A DNA stretch of 41,674 nucleotides, from the NCBI GenBank assembly GCA_002869265.1, contig PKTH01000011.1, positions 74,843 through 116,516 on the forward strand, read 5' to 3'. A program made the translations under genes and the position numbers. Origin of the DNA: Candidatus Parcubacteria bacterium. Its GTDB lineage: Bacteria > Patescibacteriota > Patescibacteriia > Patescibacteriales > BM507. This document shows positions 1 through 10,246 of the stretch, in pieces. The notes beneath the pieces are model-generated. The model searched no databases. It was not told the DNA's origin and was given only the letters and a program-made list of their open reading frames with translations. Every line of letters starts with the position of its first letter. Positions within the stretch are counted from its first letter, which is position 1.

Positions 1-1
1 A

Positions 2-211
2 ACACTTAGAGATGAAAGTAGTCTATTAAAAAAATTCCATAGAAAAATTAAAGGCAGCAATCAAAAAGAAAGAAATGGTAATTCTATAAATGTTAACAAT
101 AGTGAGCAAAAAAGTTTAATTAAAAATCTAAATAAAATAAAGTTATTCCGTTGGTTCTTCGGCCATATGATAATTTTAACTTTAAAGAATGATAAAAAAG
201 ATATTATTTAA
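2..211 (+). CDS. 3' end of a truncated CDS, product unknown (possibly glycan-locus protein)
   Basis: Open frame from position 2 (TLRDESSLLKKFHRKIKG...FRWFFGHMIILTLKNDKKDII*) to TAA at 209-211, overlapping the start of the next gene; absent from the ORF track because no start codon is in the window. Confidence 0.45.
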   Translation, partial: TLRDESSLLKKFHRKIKGSNQKERNGNSINVNNSEQKSLIKNLNKIKLFRWFFGHMIILTLKNDKKDII

Positions 212-869
212 AATATATTTAATAGTAAGAGAGTCTTTTCTGAGAAAGCACCTTCTTAGATTCTTGATTTTTGTAAATAATTATTCTTACGGTTGGATTA
301 AACTTTTTGTAATCGAGAACGGTAAGCACCCCAAACATGAAATATTGAGATATGATAAGTTTTTTGCTAAGCACTTGAATAAGGAGAGCACCGTACTTGA
401 TCTTGGTTGTGGAAATGGCAGCTTGGCTAAAAAGATTTCAGGGGAAGTTAAAAGGGTTGTTGCAATCGATATCTCGGAAAGAAATATAGAAGAAGCTGAA
501 AAAATCAATAGTCGAGACAACATTACTTATATAAAAGGGGACGCCACGTCATTTGATTTTAAAGACAAATTTGATTCGATAGTCCTTTCGAATGTTTTGG
601 AGCATATAGAAGATAGAATAGAGTTTTTAAAAAAATTACATCAACTTTCAGATATTATCTTGATAAGAGTTCCTATGTTGGACAGAGACTGGCTGTCGGT
701 ATATAAAAAAGAAAATGGGTATGAATATAGATTGGATAATACTCATTTCGTTGAATATACGACCAAACTTCTCAAGGAAGAGTTGAGAGTATCAAGTTGG
801 AGGCTCAAAGAGTACTCTATCCAATTTGGTGAGTTTTGGGGAGTGCTTATTAATTTTGACAAACAATAA
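189..869 (+). CDS. Class I SAM-dependent methyltransferase
   Basis: VLDLGCGNGSLAKKI SAM-binding motif and SNVLEHIED; 226 aa. Confidence 0.85.
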   Translation: MIKKILFKIYLIVRESFLRKHLLRFLIFVNNYSYGWIKLFVIENGKHPKHEILRYDKFFAKHLNKESTVLDLGCGNGSLAKKISGEVKRVVAIDISERNIEEAEKINSRDNITYIKGDATSFDFKDKFDSIVLSNVLEHIEDRIEFLKKLHQLSDIILIRVPMLDRDWLSVYKKENGYEYRLDNTHFVEYTTKLLKEELRVSSWRLKEYSIQFGEFWGVLINFDKQ

Positions 870-870
870 A

Positions 871-1767
871 ATGACAGAAAGTAGTAAAGAAATCTTTATC
901 CATATTGGATTCCCAAAATCAGCAAGTACATATTTGCAAACGGAGGTGTTTCCAGAAATTGATGCAGAATATTTTTTTGTTTTAGGAGATCTTAATATTA
1001 TTACGGAATTAATTAAGAACTTAAAAGCGCAAGTTGCAAAAAGTAAAAAGAAAAAGATTGTCATATCGCAGGAAAGTCTTTCGGGTCATCCGCATGGTCA
1101 TAATGCTCCTATTGGCTTTAATAAAATTGCAGATGCACTGAAAGAAAACTTTCCAAATGCGAAAATATTAATAATTATTAGAAATCAATTTGAGTATATC
1201 AAGTCTGTGTATTCCTATTCTACTGCTACGGAAGGAATGCTTTCATGCAATTTTGAAAATTATTTAAATAAAATTGGTGATAATTATTTATTTCCAAAAT
1301 TACAATACAATATTTTAATAGAATATTATATAAAATATTTTGGTAAGGATCGGGTCTTGGTTGTTCCTATGGAAATGATAAAAAACAAAACAGAATTTAA
1401 CAACAAATTAATGAACTTTTTTGGGGTTAGTTCCTTACCTTTTGTGAATTCAAAAAAGGTCAACACCTCAACAAAAAATTTGTGTATCATTAATTTTTGG
1501 AGACCATTTAATTATTTTCTTAAAAAAGCAGTGTCGTTACTTGTTGTTCTGGGGCTTATTCAAAAAGAAAAAATCAGAGCTGTTAAGAATTTTTACTATC
1601 GTTTTAAAATTATCTCTTTGCCGATATTAGAAAAAATATTTTTCCTTTCAGGTGATTTAAAAATTCCAAAAGAAAGAGAAAAAAAATTAAGTACTATTTT
1701 TAGTAAATCAAATAAGGACACAGAAAATTTAATTGATATTGATTTAAATAAATATGATTATCCATAA
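871..1767 (+). CDS. Sulfotransferase-family protein (PAPS-dependent)
   Basis: N-terminal IHIGFPKSASTYLQ resembles the 5'-phosphosulfate-binding loop; ILIIIRNQFEYIKSVYSY resembles the 3'-phosphate-binding motif. ATG at 871 preferred to the 826 start in the ORF track. Confidence 0.75.
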   Translation: MTESSKEIFIHIGFPKSASTYLQTEVFPEIDAEYFFVLGDLNIITELIKNLKAQVAKSKKKKIVISQESLSGHPHGHNAPIGFNKIADALKENFPNAKILIIIRNQFEYIKSVYSYSTATEGMLSCNFENYLNKIGDNYLFPKLQYNILIEYYIKYFGKDRVLVVPMEMIKNKTEFNNKLMNFFGVSSLPFVNSKKVNTSTKNLCIINFWRPFNYFLKKAVSLLVVLGLIQKEKIRAVKNFYYRFKIISLPILEKIFFLSGDLKIPKEREKKLSTIFSKSNKDTENLIDIDLNKYDYP

Positions 1768-3004
1768 AAATATTTTAAAAATACTAGACCTTGCCGAAAG
1801 ATGGATAAAAACAGACATTAGATTTCTTCTTAAAAATGGAGGGTGGATATTTTTGGGACAGTTTTTTTCTACCTTATTTTCTTTGGTTCTTGTATATGTT
1901 TTCGCAAATTATTTACCAACTGAAATATATGGAACTTATAAATATATTATTTCCATTATTTCAATTCTATATATCTTTAGTCTTTCCGGACTAAACCAAT
2001 CTTTAACTATTGCCATTGCAAAAGGCAAAGAAGGCAATTTGTTTATTGCGACTAAAACAAAATTTTTATTTTCTTTGGTGGGAACTTTAATTGGAATTCT
2101 CTTGTCTTTGTATTATTTTTTTCAAGGAAACATTGAGTATTCAATTCTAGTTTTGTTATCTTCTGTTTTTATCCCGTTTATTGGATCGTTTAATATTTAC
2201 GGCTCATATCTTCAGGGTAAAAAAAAGTTTAAAGAAAATTCAATATTAATAATATTTTTTTCTTTTATCCATTCTTTGTTGCTTGTACTAACTGTCTATT
2301 TCTCTAATAATTTATTTATTATTATTACTGTTTATTATTTAGTTTTGGCATTTTTAAATTATCTATTCTTTACTTTTTCAATTAAAAAACATCCACCAAA
2401 TACAGTTTCTGACCGTAGCTTTATCGGGTATGGTAAACATTTGAGTTTAATGTCAGTTACAAACACAGTTGCAACCCATGTTGACAAAATAATTATTGGA
2501 CATCTTTTTGGTCCGATTGATGTGGCAATATACGTATTTGCGAACGCTCCGATTAGAAAACTATTGGAGCTGTTTGGAAAAATTTTAGGTCCTTTAGCTT
2601 TTGTGAAGTTTTCGGAAACCAGTGTAGCTGTCCTTAAGAAAACCTTAATTATAAAAATACTTAAATCATTTCTTTTGGTAATTCCTATTTTTATCCTTTA
2701 TGTTTATTTTTCTCAATATTTGTATAACATATTTTTCCCGCAATATTATGCATCAATAAAATATACTAGATGGTTAGCATTAATCATCTTGGCGATGCCC
2801 TTCATGTTTCTTGGGACAGCAATCACAGCCCAAGCCCAAAAGAAGATGCTCTATTATTATAAGTTTTCTACAAACCTTTTCTTAATTATCCTGATGTTAA
2901 TTTTGTCTCCAATCTTTGGAGTCTGGGGTATTGTTTGGTCAAGAGTTGTTTATCACTTTGTAAGCATTTCTATTCTAATGTACTTCTTTAAAAGAATGAA
3001 TTAG
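1754..3004 (+). CDS. Oligosaccharide flippase / polysaccharide biosynthesis membrane protein (Wzx/MATE-like)
   Basis: 416 aa, many hydrophobic segments; GGWIFLGQFFSTLFSLVLVYVFANYLPTEIYGTYKYI is typical of the Wzx N-terminus. Confidence 0.85.
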   Translation: MIIHKNILKILDLAERWIKTDIRFLLKNGGWIFLGQFFSTLFSLVLVYVFANYLPTEIYGTYKYIISIISILYIFSLSGLNQSLTIAIAKGKEGNLFIATKTKFLFSLVGTLIGILLSLYYFFQGNIEYSILVLLSSVFIPFIGSFNIYGSYLQGKKKFKENSILIIFFSFIHSLLLVLTVYFSNNLFIIITVYYLVLAFLNYLFFTFSIKKHPPNTVSDRSFIGYGKHLSLMSVTNTVATHVDKIIIGHLFGPIDVAIYVFANAPIRKLLELFGKILGPLAFVKFSETSVAVLKKTLIIKILKSFLLVIPIFILYVYFSQYLYNIFFPQYYASIKYTRWLALIILAMPFMFLGTAITAQAQKKMLYYYKFSTNLFLIILMLILSPIFGVWGIVWSRVVYHFVSISILMYFFKRMN

Positions 3005-4101
3005 AGGTCTTTTAGAGCGTCTTTTATTACGTTAATGTTAAAGTTGTCTTTCATAAACTTGCTAGCCCCGAGAGATAGCTGCTTTCTAAAATTATTATCT
3101 TTGAGTAACATTATTTTTTTAATCCATTGTTCCGGTTTTTCAGCCACTAAATAGTGCTTGTTGTCCTCTCCACCAAAAACATCATGCACTCTCTTAGAGA
3201 CGATGGTTGGGAAGCCTCTTTTAAGAGACTCGTAGGCTTTAATTTTCATTCCATATCCAATCTTCACTGGTATTATTGAGATGTCCATTTTATCTAGGAA
3301 TGTATCAATGTCATCAATGAAACCCGTGGGACTTAAATTTTCTGCCTTGAAGTGTTGCGGACAATTTCTTCCCAGAATATGGAATTTTATTTTTTCTTTT
3401 TTTAACTTGGGGATTAGTTTATTGTAAATAAAAAGCAGTCCAGACAAGTTGACAGAATTATTAAAATTGCTGCCAAAGTAAAAGATGTTAAGGTTGAGAT
3501 CATTTTTATTTCTATATACAAAATCATATTTTTTGTAGAAGGGGAGATAAGTTGCTTTATTTGAAAAGTACTTTTTTTCAAAAAGATTTTGATCAAGCTT
3601 AGAAATGAAAAATATTTGATCTGAAATTTTAGCCATTTCTTTTTCCATCTTTTTTATTTTAAAATAAGTATAAAAAAAGATTAAAATAATTTTTAAGTTA
3701 CCATCCTTAAAAATAGAATAAAGAGCCTTCTCGTAGTAGTGAGCTGATTCAAGATTGTGGTTTCTGAAATAAATTTTCTTTTTTGGGAAACTTGAACTTA
3801 TTTCTCTAGCTACTTTCATGCTTTTTAGATATTCGAACCAGAAAATATCAGGGTTTAATTCCTTGCACAAATTGATAATTTTGTCTTTATCGGCTTTAAA
3901 ATTGTTTGTCTTAGCAACTTTTATTACATTTACATCATCTTCAACAACAGTTTCTTCCAAATTTTCCTTGTACTCAATTAGAGTGACTTTGTAGCCCAGC
4001 TCAAGAAATATTTTTATTCTAAAATATATATCTTGCTGGTTGGCCATCTCAACAGGGAACACTTTAAGCGGAGCAAAAATGAGAATGTGTTTATTTGTCA
4101 T
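3001..4101 (-). CDS. Glycosyltransferase (GT4/GT1-like)
   Basis: 366 aa; FAPLKVFPVEMANQQDIYFR N-terminus and C-terminal KIKAYESLKRGFPTIVSKR acceptor/donor-site-like region. Confidence 0.7.
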   Translation of the reverse strand: MTNKHILIFAPLKVFPVEMANQQDIYFRIKIFLELGYKVTLIEYKENLEETVVEDDVNVIKVAKTNNFKADKDKIINLCKELNPDIFWFEYLKSMKVAREISSSFPKKKIYFRNHNLESAHYYEKALYSIFKDGNLKIILIFFYTYFKIKKMEKEMAKISDQIFFISKLDQNLFEKKYFSNKATYLPFYKKYDFVYRNKNDLNLNIFYFGSNFNNSVNLSGLLFIYNKLIPKLKKEKIKFHILGRNCPQHFKAENLSPTGFIDDIDTFLDKMDISIIPVKIGYGMKIKAYESLKRGFPTIVSKRVHDVFGGEDNKHYLVAEKPEQWIKKIMLLKDNNFRKQLSLGASKFMKDNFNINVIKDALKDL

Positions 4102-5413
4102 AAATTTCTCTTAGTATTTTATAATATTTTGATCCTAAAACATTCCAATCGTATTGGTCTAAGGTTTTTCTCCGGGCTTTGATCCCCATTTGTATGAAGT
4201 TTTTTTCTGAATTTACGCAGGCGGCTATTTGTTTTTCATTCTTTCTATCAATAATAAAGCCAGTCTCTTTATCTACACATTCAGCACTTCCGCAATTTTT
4301 AGTAACAATTACAGGTGTTTCACAAGCCATTGATTCAATGGTTACATACCCAAAAGTTTCTAACCATATAGATGGCACTACAGTCAAAAGGGCTCCAGAA
4401 TAAATTTTTCTCATTTCTTCAAAATTTAGCATTCCAGTGAAAATTACTCTTTTTTCCAGTTTGTTTTGTCGGACTATTTGTTTTATTTCTTGTCCATATT
4501 TCCCCAGGTCTTCCTTGCTTCCAGAAAAAAGATTAGAACTGCCAACAAAGACGATTTTGAGATTATCATCTTTTAAATACTTGATAGCTTTGACTAGGTA
4601 TTCTTGTCCCTTTATTCTGTTAATTCTACTAGTACAAAGAAGATATTTTTTTTCAGTTAAATTATATTTTTTTAGGAATTTTTTATCGATGTCTTTGTAA
4701 TAATGATTGTGAATGTTTTTATTAGACGAATTAATAGGTAAGGGGAGTCCCCATAAATTATTTTCTTTTTTAAAAAGACTAGCCGTTAATTTTGAGTTTC
4801 CGATAATTCCTTTAGCTGACAAAAGAGTTTTATATGATTTTTTGTAAAGCCAATAATTTTTTTGTGTATTATATTTTCTTATATTAATTTTATTGGCATA
4901 GGGGGTGAAAAAAATGATAGTTGCAAATACCTTTTTCCAATTAGCCAAGTTTTCTTTCCATAGCCAGATCAGGGATTTTTTGATAGTGGGAAAGCCTCGT
5001 GATATTTCATCATTTGGCATTAAAAATTTTCTTTTAAAGGGGTCGATAAGACCTACTCCATGACAGATATAAACTATTGGTAATTTTGCTATTTTTGCAG
5101 CCTTTATCCATGCGAGGGAGTTATGATTGTTCGCAATGATATAATCAAAATTATTTTTTATTAAAAAATCAGCAAATTTCCTTTTATTTTTAATAACTGA
5201 AAAAGGGTCTCTTAATGACCCGTTCATTAGCGGTGATCTTATAATTTTTCCTTCTTTCCTTGTCTCTTCTTTGTGAGCGCTGTTAATAGTGCTTGTATAT
5301 ATAGACACATCATTATTGTTTTTTGTAAGGAACTCAGCTAGTCCTCTGACAAACTGTTCAATACCCCCTCCTTTCGGATAATAATTTTCTGTAGTAATTA
5401 GTATCTTTTTCAT
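4091..5413 (-). CDS. Glycosyltransferase family 4
   Basis: ENYYPKGGGIEQFVRGLAEFL; VVPSIWLETFGYVTIESMACETPVIVTKNCGSAECV (GT4 E-x7-E-like motif). Confidence 0.9.
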   Translation of the reverse strand: MKKILITTENYYPKGGGIEQFVRGLAEFLTKNNNDVSIYTSTINSAHKEETRKEGKIIRSPLMNGSLRDPFSVIKNKRKFADFLIKNNFDYIIANNHNSLAWIKAAKIAKLPIVYICHGVGLIDPFKRKFLMPNDEISRGFPTIKKSLIWLWKENLANWKKVFATIIFFTPYANKINIRKYNTQKNYWLYKKSYKTLLSAKGIIGNSKLTASLFKKENNLWGLPLPINSSNKNIHNHYYKDIDKKFLKKYNLTEKKYLLCTSRINRIKGQEYLVKAIKYLKDDNLKIVFVGSSNLFSGSKEDLGKYGQEIKQIVRQNKLEKRVIFTGMLNFEEMRKIYSGALLTVVPSIWLETFGYVTIESMACETPVIVTKNCGSAECVDKETGFIIDRKNEKQIAACVNSEKNFIQMGIKARRKTLDQYDWNVLGSKYYKILREIYDK

Positions 5414-6360
5414 TATTTCGTTTCTTTATAAGCTAAAAGTTTTGTTATAAATAATATTCTGAAAATAGAAAAAAGCAAGAAGAAAAAAATGAGTGGATTG
5501 TGTCTTTTTTTAATTATCAGAGCAGCTCCCGGAACTTTTCTGGTGCCTATTAATAGTTGAAAGAAAAACCATTTCAACTTATTGAGTTTTAAATTTTTTA
5601 ACACGAACAATGAATGTGTTAGATACACATAGTACATTCTTTTAAATTTGTCATTTCTAGCTATAACCCTTTTTGGCCTCATAGCCCCTCGGTGTACATA
5701 TGAAATCTTTTTGGTAAGAAAAATTTTAGCCCCAATGTTTTTAATTTTTATACAAAAGTCAGTTTCTCCCCTGAAACCCATTCCAGAAGTTAGGTCATCA
5801 TAGTAACAGTCAAAACCATTGATTTTTTTAAAGACACTAGAACGATAGGCTAGAAAGCATGATCTAGCATGATCAATTTCAATTTTGCTTGCTTCCTCAA
5901 ATTTTGCATCAGAAAAATTGGTATTTACTATTCCATAATTGGTAATTCTTCCGATTCCTTGTACCTTGCTTCTCTCAGGAATTGCCCAATCAACTTTTTC
6001 TGATCCAGTGAGGGCTGATATTTCTTTGTTCTCAAATAATGAAATTAATAAAGATAGAGTATCTTCTTGGACTAAGGATGTGTCATCATCTATTTGTAGA
6101 TGGATATTAAAATTTGCATTTACTGAACCCAGTTCCCTAGCGTAGGTAACGCCTGGTTTTGATGTTTTTATGTATACAATATTTCTATATTTTTCTTTGT
6201 AGGTCAGTACGATCTTTTCAGTATTGTCGCTTGAAGGACCATTGTCTACTATAATGACTTCAAAATTGTCTCTACTTATCTTTTGTTTATAAATGTGTAA
6301 CAATGTCTCTTCGAGGTCTGTAGCTCTATTAAATGTGGGTATAATAATTGATATTTTCAT
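5413..6360 (-). CDS. Glycosyltransferase family 2
   Basis: MKISIIIPTFNRATDLEETL; IDDDTSL (DXD-type); FRGETDFCIKIKN. Confidence 0.9.
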   Translation of the reverse strand: MKISIIIPTFNRATDLEETLLHIYKQKISRDNFEVIIVDNGPSSDNTEKIVLTYKEKYRNIVYIKTSKPGVTYARELGSVNANFNIHLQIDDDTSLVQEDTLSLLISLFENKEISALTGSEKVDWAIPERSKVQGIGRITNYGIVNTNFSDAKFEEASKIEIDHARSCFLAYRSSVFKKINGFDCYYDDLTSGMGFRGETDFCIKIKNIGAKIFLTKKISYVHRGAMRPKRVIARNDKFKRMYYVYLTHSLFVLKNLKLNKLKWFFFQLLIGTRKVPGAALIIKKRHNPLIFFFLLFSIFRILFITKLLAYKETK

Positions 6361-6456
6361 TTTTGGATAGAATTATTTTCGGGTTATTTGAGTCGTTTGA
6401 CGGTTATTTGCGCTAATACTATAATACTATCACAGCAATAAATAGTAAAGAAGTAA

Positions 6457-7263
6457 ATGATAGACAATTTTTTAAAAAATTACGATGAATATGAGAAGGT
6501 AGGCAGGGCTTATATTCTGAAAAAAAGGGGCAATGAGGCTTTTGAAAGTTTTTATTTAGATAGTTATGGAGGAAACAGCTTAGATAATAATGAAAATGAT
6601 TTAATTTCTAAGACTTTAAGTGATGAAAGGTCAAGAAAGACTGTAGAAAACTTAAAGGACATTAAGGGGGCAGTATTGGACCTTGGTACTGGGCAAGGTT
6701 TTCTTTCCGGTGCACTAAAGAGGATTAATGATAAGATTAAGGTTGTTGGTTATGATATTTCTCCGAAAGCTTGTATGAAGTCTGTAGAAAATGATTTTGT
6801 TGACTATAGTGTTCAGGGTTCCGATTCTTTGCCTTTTAGGGATTCTATTTTTGATGGGGTGATAATGGGTGATCTGATTGAGCATTTATTGATGCCAGAG
6901 ACATTCTTGGAAGAAATATTCAGAGTACTTAAAGATGGAGGAGCTTTGTCTTTGTCTACCCCTAATGTTTCATTTTTGGATAATAGATTGAAGATGTTGA
7001 AAGGGGAGTTTCCTAAAACCGAATGTAATAAAGACGTAGAAGTTTGGAATGCGCAACATATTAGGTTTTTTAATTTTTATACAATAAGAAGTATTTTAGA
7101 AAAAAAAGGTTTTTCGGTTGAGAAGATCGAAGGGGTAAGATTTATGAAGTCATATAAAATAAGAAGGCCTATTAAAAAAATATTTAAATATCTACCAGAT
7201 AATCTCACCCACCAAATGATGGTAGCTAAAGCATTTAAAAAAAATGAAAAACAATATTACTGA
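6457..7263 (+). CDS. Class I SAM-dependent methyltransferase
   Basis: VLDLGTGQGFLSGAL; DGVIMGDLIEHLLMPETFLEEIFRVLKDGGALSLSTPN. Confidence 0.88.
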   Translation: MIDNFLKNYDEYEKVGRAYILKKRGNEAFESFYLDSYGGNSLDNNENDLISKTLSDERSRKTVENLKDIKGAVLDLGTGQGFLSGALKRINDKIKVVGYDISPKACMKSVENDFVDYSVQGSDSLPFRDSIFDGVIMGDLIEHLLMPETFLEEIFRVLKDGGALSLSTPNVSFLDNRLKMLKGEFPKTECNKDVEVWNAQHIRFFNFYTIRSILEKKGFSVEKIEGVRFMKSYKIRRPIKKIFKYLPDNLTHQMMVAKAFKKNEKQYY

Positions 7264-8002
7264 GGATGAAAAAAAATACCATGATAAGGTTGCATTAGAT
7301 TATAGTAAGAGGCAGAAGAGTTTAAATGGGTGGCAGATTTGTGAAATGATTTTTATTTGGAAAAAAATTCACCAAATATATAAAACCAATAATTCAATTA
7401 AAATTCTAGATATTGGTTGCGGCCCCGCTGTCAATGCATCAAAAAATATTGATTATTTTAAAATTTATAAGAATCAGTATACAGGTCTAGACTTAAGCGA
7501 TGAGTTTTCTAGAATTGCGGCAAATGAATTTGGATTAAATGTTATCTCAGCTGACTTTCTCACTGAAAACGAATTTCTAAAAAATAAAAAGTATGATGTA
7601 GTCTTGGCTTTGGGGTTTTTGCACCATCTAGAAAGCATAGATATAGCTCTAGAAAGAATTTCAAGTTTAGCAAACAAGGGGGCTTATATTTTTTTTAGAG
7701 ATCCAAATGAAAATGCCTTTAAAAAATGGACAGGGGATTCACCTCATGAGCATCCCATAAATCCAGATATTTTAGTAAAGAAAGCAAGGGACAATGGACT
7801 CCTTCTAGATAAAATTTTTTATATAAACTCTTTTTTTACAAAAAAATTTATTGAATCTACTTTTTTGAAATTTATTTTAAAATACAGAATGGGATGGATA
7901 ATTAAGTTTTATATTGATGTTTATGTTTCCAAAATGTTTAAAAATGATTTTTTAGTAGGGAGAGATTGCATCTATATTTTGAGAAAAGATGAAAATAATT
8001 AG
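7244..8002 (+). CDS. Class I SAM-dependent methyltransferase
   Basis: ILDIGCGPAVNAS; YDVVLALGFLHHLESI. Confidence 0.85.
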   Translation: MKNNITEDEKKYHDKVALDYSKRQKSLNGWQICEMIFIWKKIHQIYKTNNSIKILDIGCGPAVNASKNIDYFKIYKNQYTGLDLSDEFSRIAANEFGLNVISADFLTENEFLKNKKYDVVLALGFLHHLESIDIALERISSLANKGAYIFFRDPNENAFKKWTGDSPHEHPINPDILVKKARDNGLLLDKIFYINSFFTKKFIESTFLKFILKYRMGWIIKFYIDVYVSKMFKNDFLVGRDCIYILRKDENN

Positions 8003-9137
8003 TATATCATGGCTTAATAATGCCTTTTTTGGAGGAGTTGAAAGAAGGGCACATGAATTTTCGATTGTTGCGAATAATTACCATGAAGTTAGTTTTTACG
8101 CAATTAAAACTCCTTGGTCCAAGAAAAGTGCTAACAATGATTATAACGAGAATGACATTTTCCTGCCTGTTAATCCATATAGATTTGGATTAAAGTATTT
8201 TTGGGAAACATTTTTTTTAAAGAGAGTAACAAAAAAACTTAAAAAAAAGAACCATAATAATACCATTGTTCATGGTCAAGGCGTTAATGGCTATCCTGGG
8301 GTTGCCAATGGATTACCCACTGTTATTTGCATGCATGGTGCAGAAAATGATTACAATAGAAAAGGAAAGATTGGAACTATGTGGAGGGAAACAATTGATA
8401 AATGTGATCATATTTTTTCAATTTCTGAAAATGTCAGAGAGAGGCTTGTTAAAATTGGAGTTGATGCAAAAAAAATTACGACTGTTTATAATGGGATAGA
8501 TATTAAAAAATTTCAAAACGTTACCAAAACGGACATAGAAAAGGTTTTTAAAAAATTTTCTCTTAATCAGAAAACTAAATACATACTTTCTGTACATAAT
8601 TTGATTAATGAAAAAAGAACCAAGGAAATGCTCGATGTGTTTTTGTCGGTTCAAGAAAAATTCTTGGACCGCGAATTGCTTATTTGTGGTGATGGTTATA
8701 ACCGGGCAGTATTAGAAAGATATTCTAGAAGCAAGAAAATTAGAGTGAGGTTTCTCGGGAGACTAAATGACAAGGATTTATTGCCGATTTATCGATTATC
8801 AGATGTTTTCGTTTTAAATAGCTCAAAAGAAGGCTTGCCTATATCTATAGGTGAAGCAATGGCTTCAAAATGTGCCTTGGTAGTGGGGAATGTTGGTTCA
8901 ATAGGGGAGATTCTAAAGAATAATGTGAACTCTTTGTTAAATGACAGATGTGACGATGAAGCTTTTCGGAAAAATCTCATTAGAGTATTAAGTGATAATG
9001 TTTTGAGAGAGAAAATTTCAGAAAGAGCTTGCAGTGATAGTTTTGAATTATCCTGGGAAAATCAATTTACTAAAATAAATAAGGTTTATAATGATATTTC
9101 TCTGAAAAAGTCTTTTAGAACTAGTGTGGATGGTTAA
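7989..9137 (+). CDS. Glycosyltransferase family 4
   Basis: NNAFFGGVERRAHEFS; FVLNSSKEGLPISIGEAMASKCALVVGNVGSIGEI. Confidence 0.9.
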   Translation: MKIISISWLNNAFFGGVERRAHEFSIVANNYHEVSFYAIKTPWSKKSANNDYNENDIFLPVNPYRFGLKYFWETFFLKRVTKKLKKKNHNNTIVHGQGVNGYPGVANGLPTVICMHGAENDYNRKGKIGTMWRETIDKCDHIFSISENVRERLVKIGVDAKKITTVYNGIDIKKFQNVTKTDIEKVFKKFSLNQKTKYILSVHNLINEKRTKEMLDVFLSVQEKFLDRELLICGDGYNRAVLERYSRSKKIRVRFLGRLNDKDLLPIYRLSDVFVLNSSKEGLPISIGEAMASKCALVVGNVGSIGEILKNNVNSLLNDRCDDEAFRKNLIRVLSDNVLREKISERACSDSFELSWENQFTKINKVYNDISLKKSFRTSVDG

Positions 9138-9154
9138 GATTTTTATATTCAGTC

Positions 9155-10246
9155 TCACGATTCCTGGAATACCAAATTGGTTTTCTTTTCAATCTTTAAA
9201 ATTTTTGCAATCATTGAAAGGCCCCATAGGAACATAAAGGTCCCGTGGATATCTGGCTCATTTTTAGCTTTAGTGATGATGGTTCCATAATAATAAAACC
9301 CGGATTTATTTAGATGAAATGAGAATCCACCTTTCTTCTGATGATAATAGTTTTTGTATATTTTTATTCTGTCGGATGCAAAACGTCTAATTTCATCTTG
9401 TCTGTAGTTTCCTTCAACTACTTCATTGGCTTTGTAAATGTTATATATAACGTTGAAATTATCACATGCTTGACTGTCGTTTTTTGCCTTAAGGCAGCCG
9501 TCAATAATTTTTTTTGGGGATTGAAATGATTTATATCCGGCAAAAGTTAAACCTCGTATTATTTTCATAGCCCCGTTTATTTTCTGCTGTGTAGAAGGTT
9601 TCCCTGTATACCAAAACCCATCATTCTTTTGAATGTTATTAACCCAGTTTATTGCATAGTCTATAAGTTGTCTTTTATTTTTTAAATCAGAATTATTTAG
9701 GAAGAAACATAGGTGAGCAAAATGACTTCCTGCTCCCCATGGTTTGGACCAGTCAAGATTATTGAGATATTTAGAGATTTCTTGAAAATTGTTGGGAACA
9801 ATTTTTTCTGGAGAACTGATATGGACATTTAATAGCTTAAGAGTAGAAATAGCTTGTTTCGTTTCAGCAATTTTTGTTTTTTTATTGAAAAAATTTGCAA
9901 GATCTCTATTTTTTATAGCGGAAAGCTTTTTTCTTAGAAATGATTTTCTCAATAAATTATTATCGTAAAACATGCCGTTTTTGTCTTTAAAGTTAAGGAT
10001 AAAATTAGACAATATTTTTTTATCGGTTGTAGAATAGTTATTTAAGACACCTAAAGTATATAATAGCTTTACTGCGAAAACTGTATTTCCGAGTCCCCAT
10101 TTCTTTTTATCAGAAAGAATATCTCCGGATAAAGAATACTTATAGAAACCGGGAGTTAGTTCAGATTTTAGCTCATTAAGAAAAACAGGTACTTCCTTTT
10201 GGAGATTAAAAATCCATTCTATTTCTTTATTGTTTGTGGAATTCAT
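9155..10246 (-). CDS. Hypothetical protein, possibly alpha/alpha-toroid (squalene-cyclase/prenyltransferase-like repeat)
   Basis: Repeated KWGLGNTVFAVKLLYTLG, KPWGAGSHFAHLCFFL, WVNNIQKNDGFWY segments resemble helical toroid repeats. Overlaps and is probably coupled to the deacetylase-like gene. Confidence 0.4.
   Translation of the reverse strand: MNSTNNKEIEWIFNLQKEVPVFLNELKSELTPGFYKYSLSGDILSDKKKWGLGNTVFAVKLLYTLGVLNNYSTTDKKILSNFILNFKDKNGMFYDNNLLRKSFLRKKLSAIKNRDLANFFNKKTKIAETKQAISTLKLLNVHISSPEKIVPNNFQEISKYLNNLDWSKPWGAGSHFAHLCFFLNNSDLKNKRQLIDYAINWVNNIQKNDGFWYTGKPSTQQKINGAMKIIRGLTFAGYKSFQSPKKIIDGCLKAKNDSQACDNFNVIYNIYKANEVVEGNYRQDEIRRFASDRIKIYKNYYHQKKGGFSFHLNKSGFYYYGTIITKAKNEPDIHGTFMFLWGLSMIAKILKIEKKTNLVFQES

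Noticed and set aside
3001-3004. Overlapping convergent stop codons
   Set aside because: Compact packing common in small genomes; no evidence of function.
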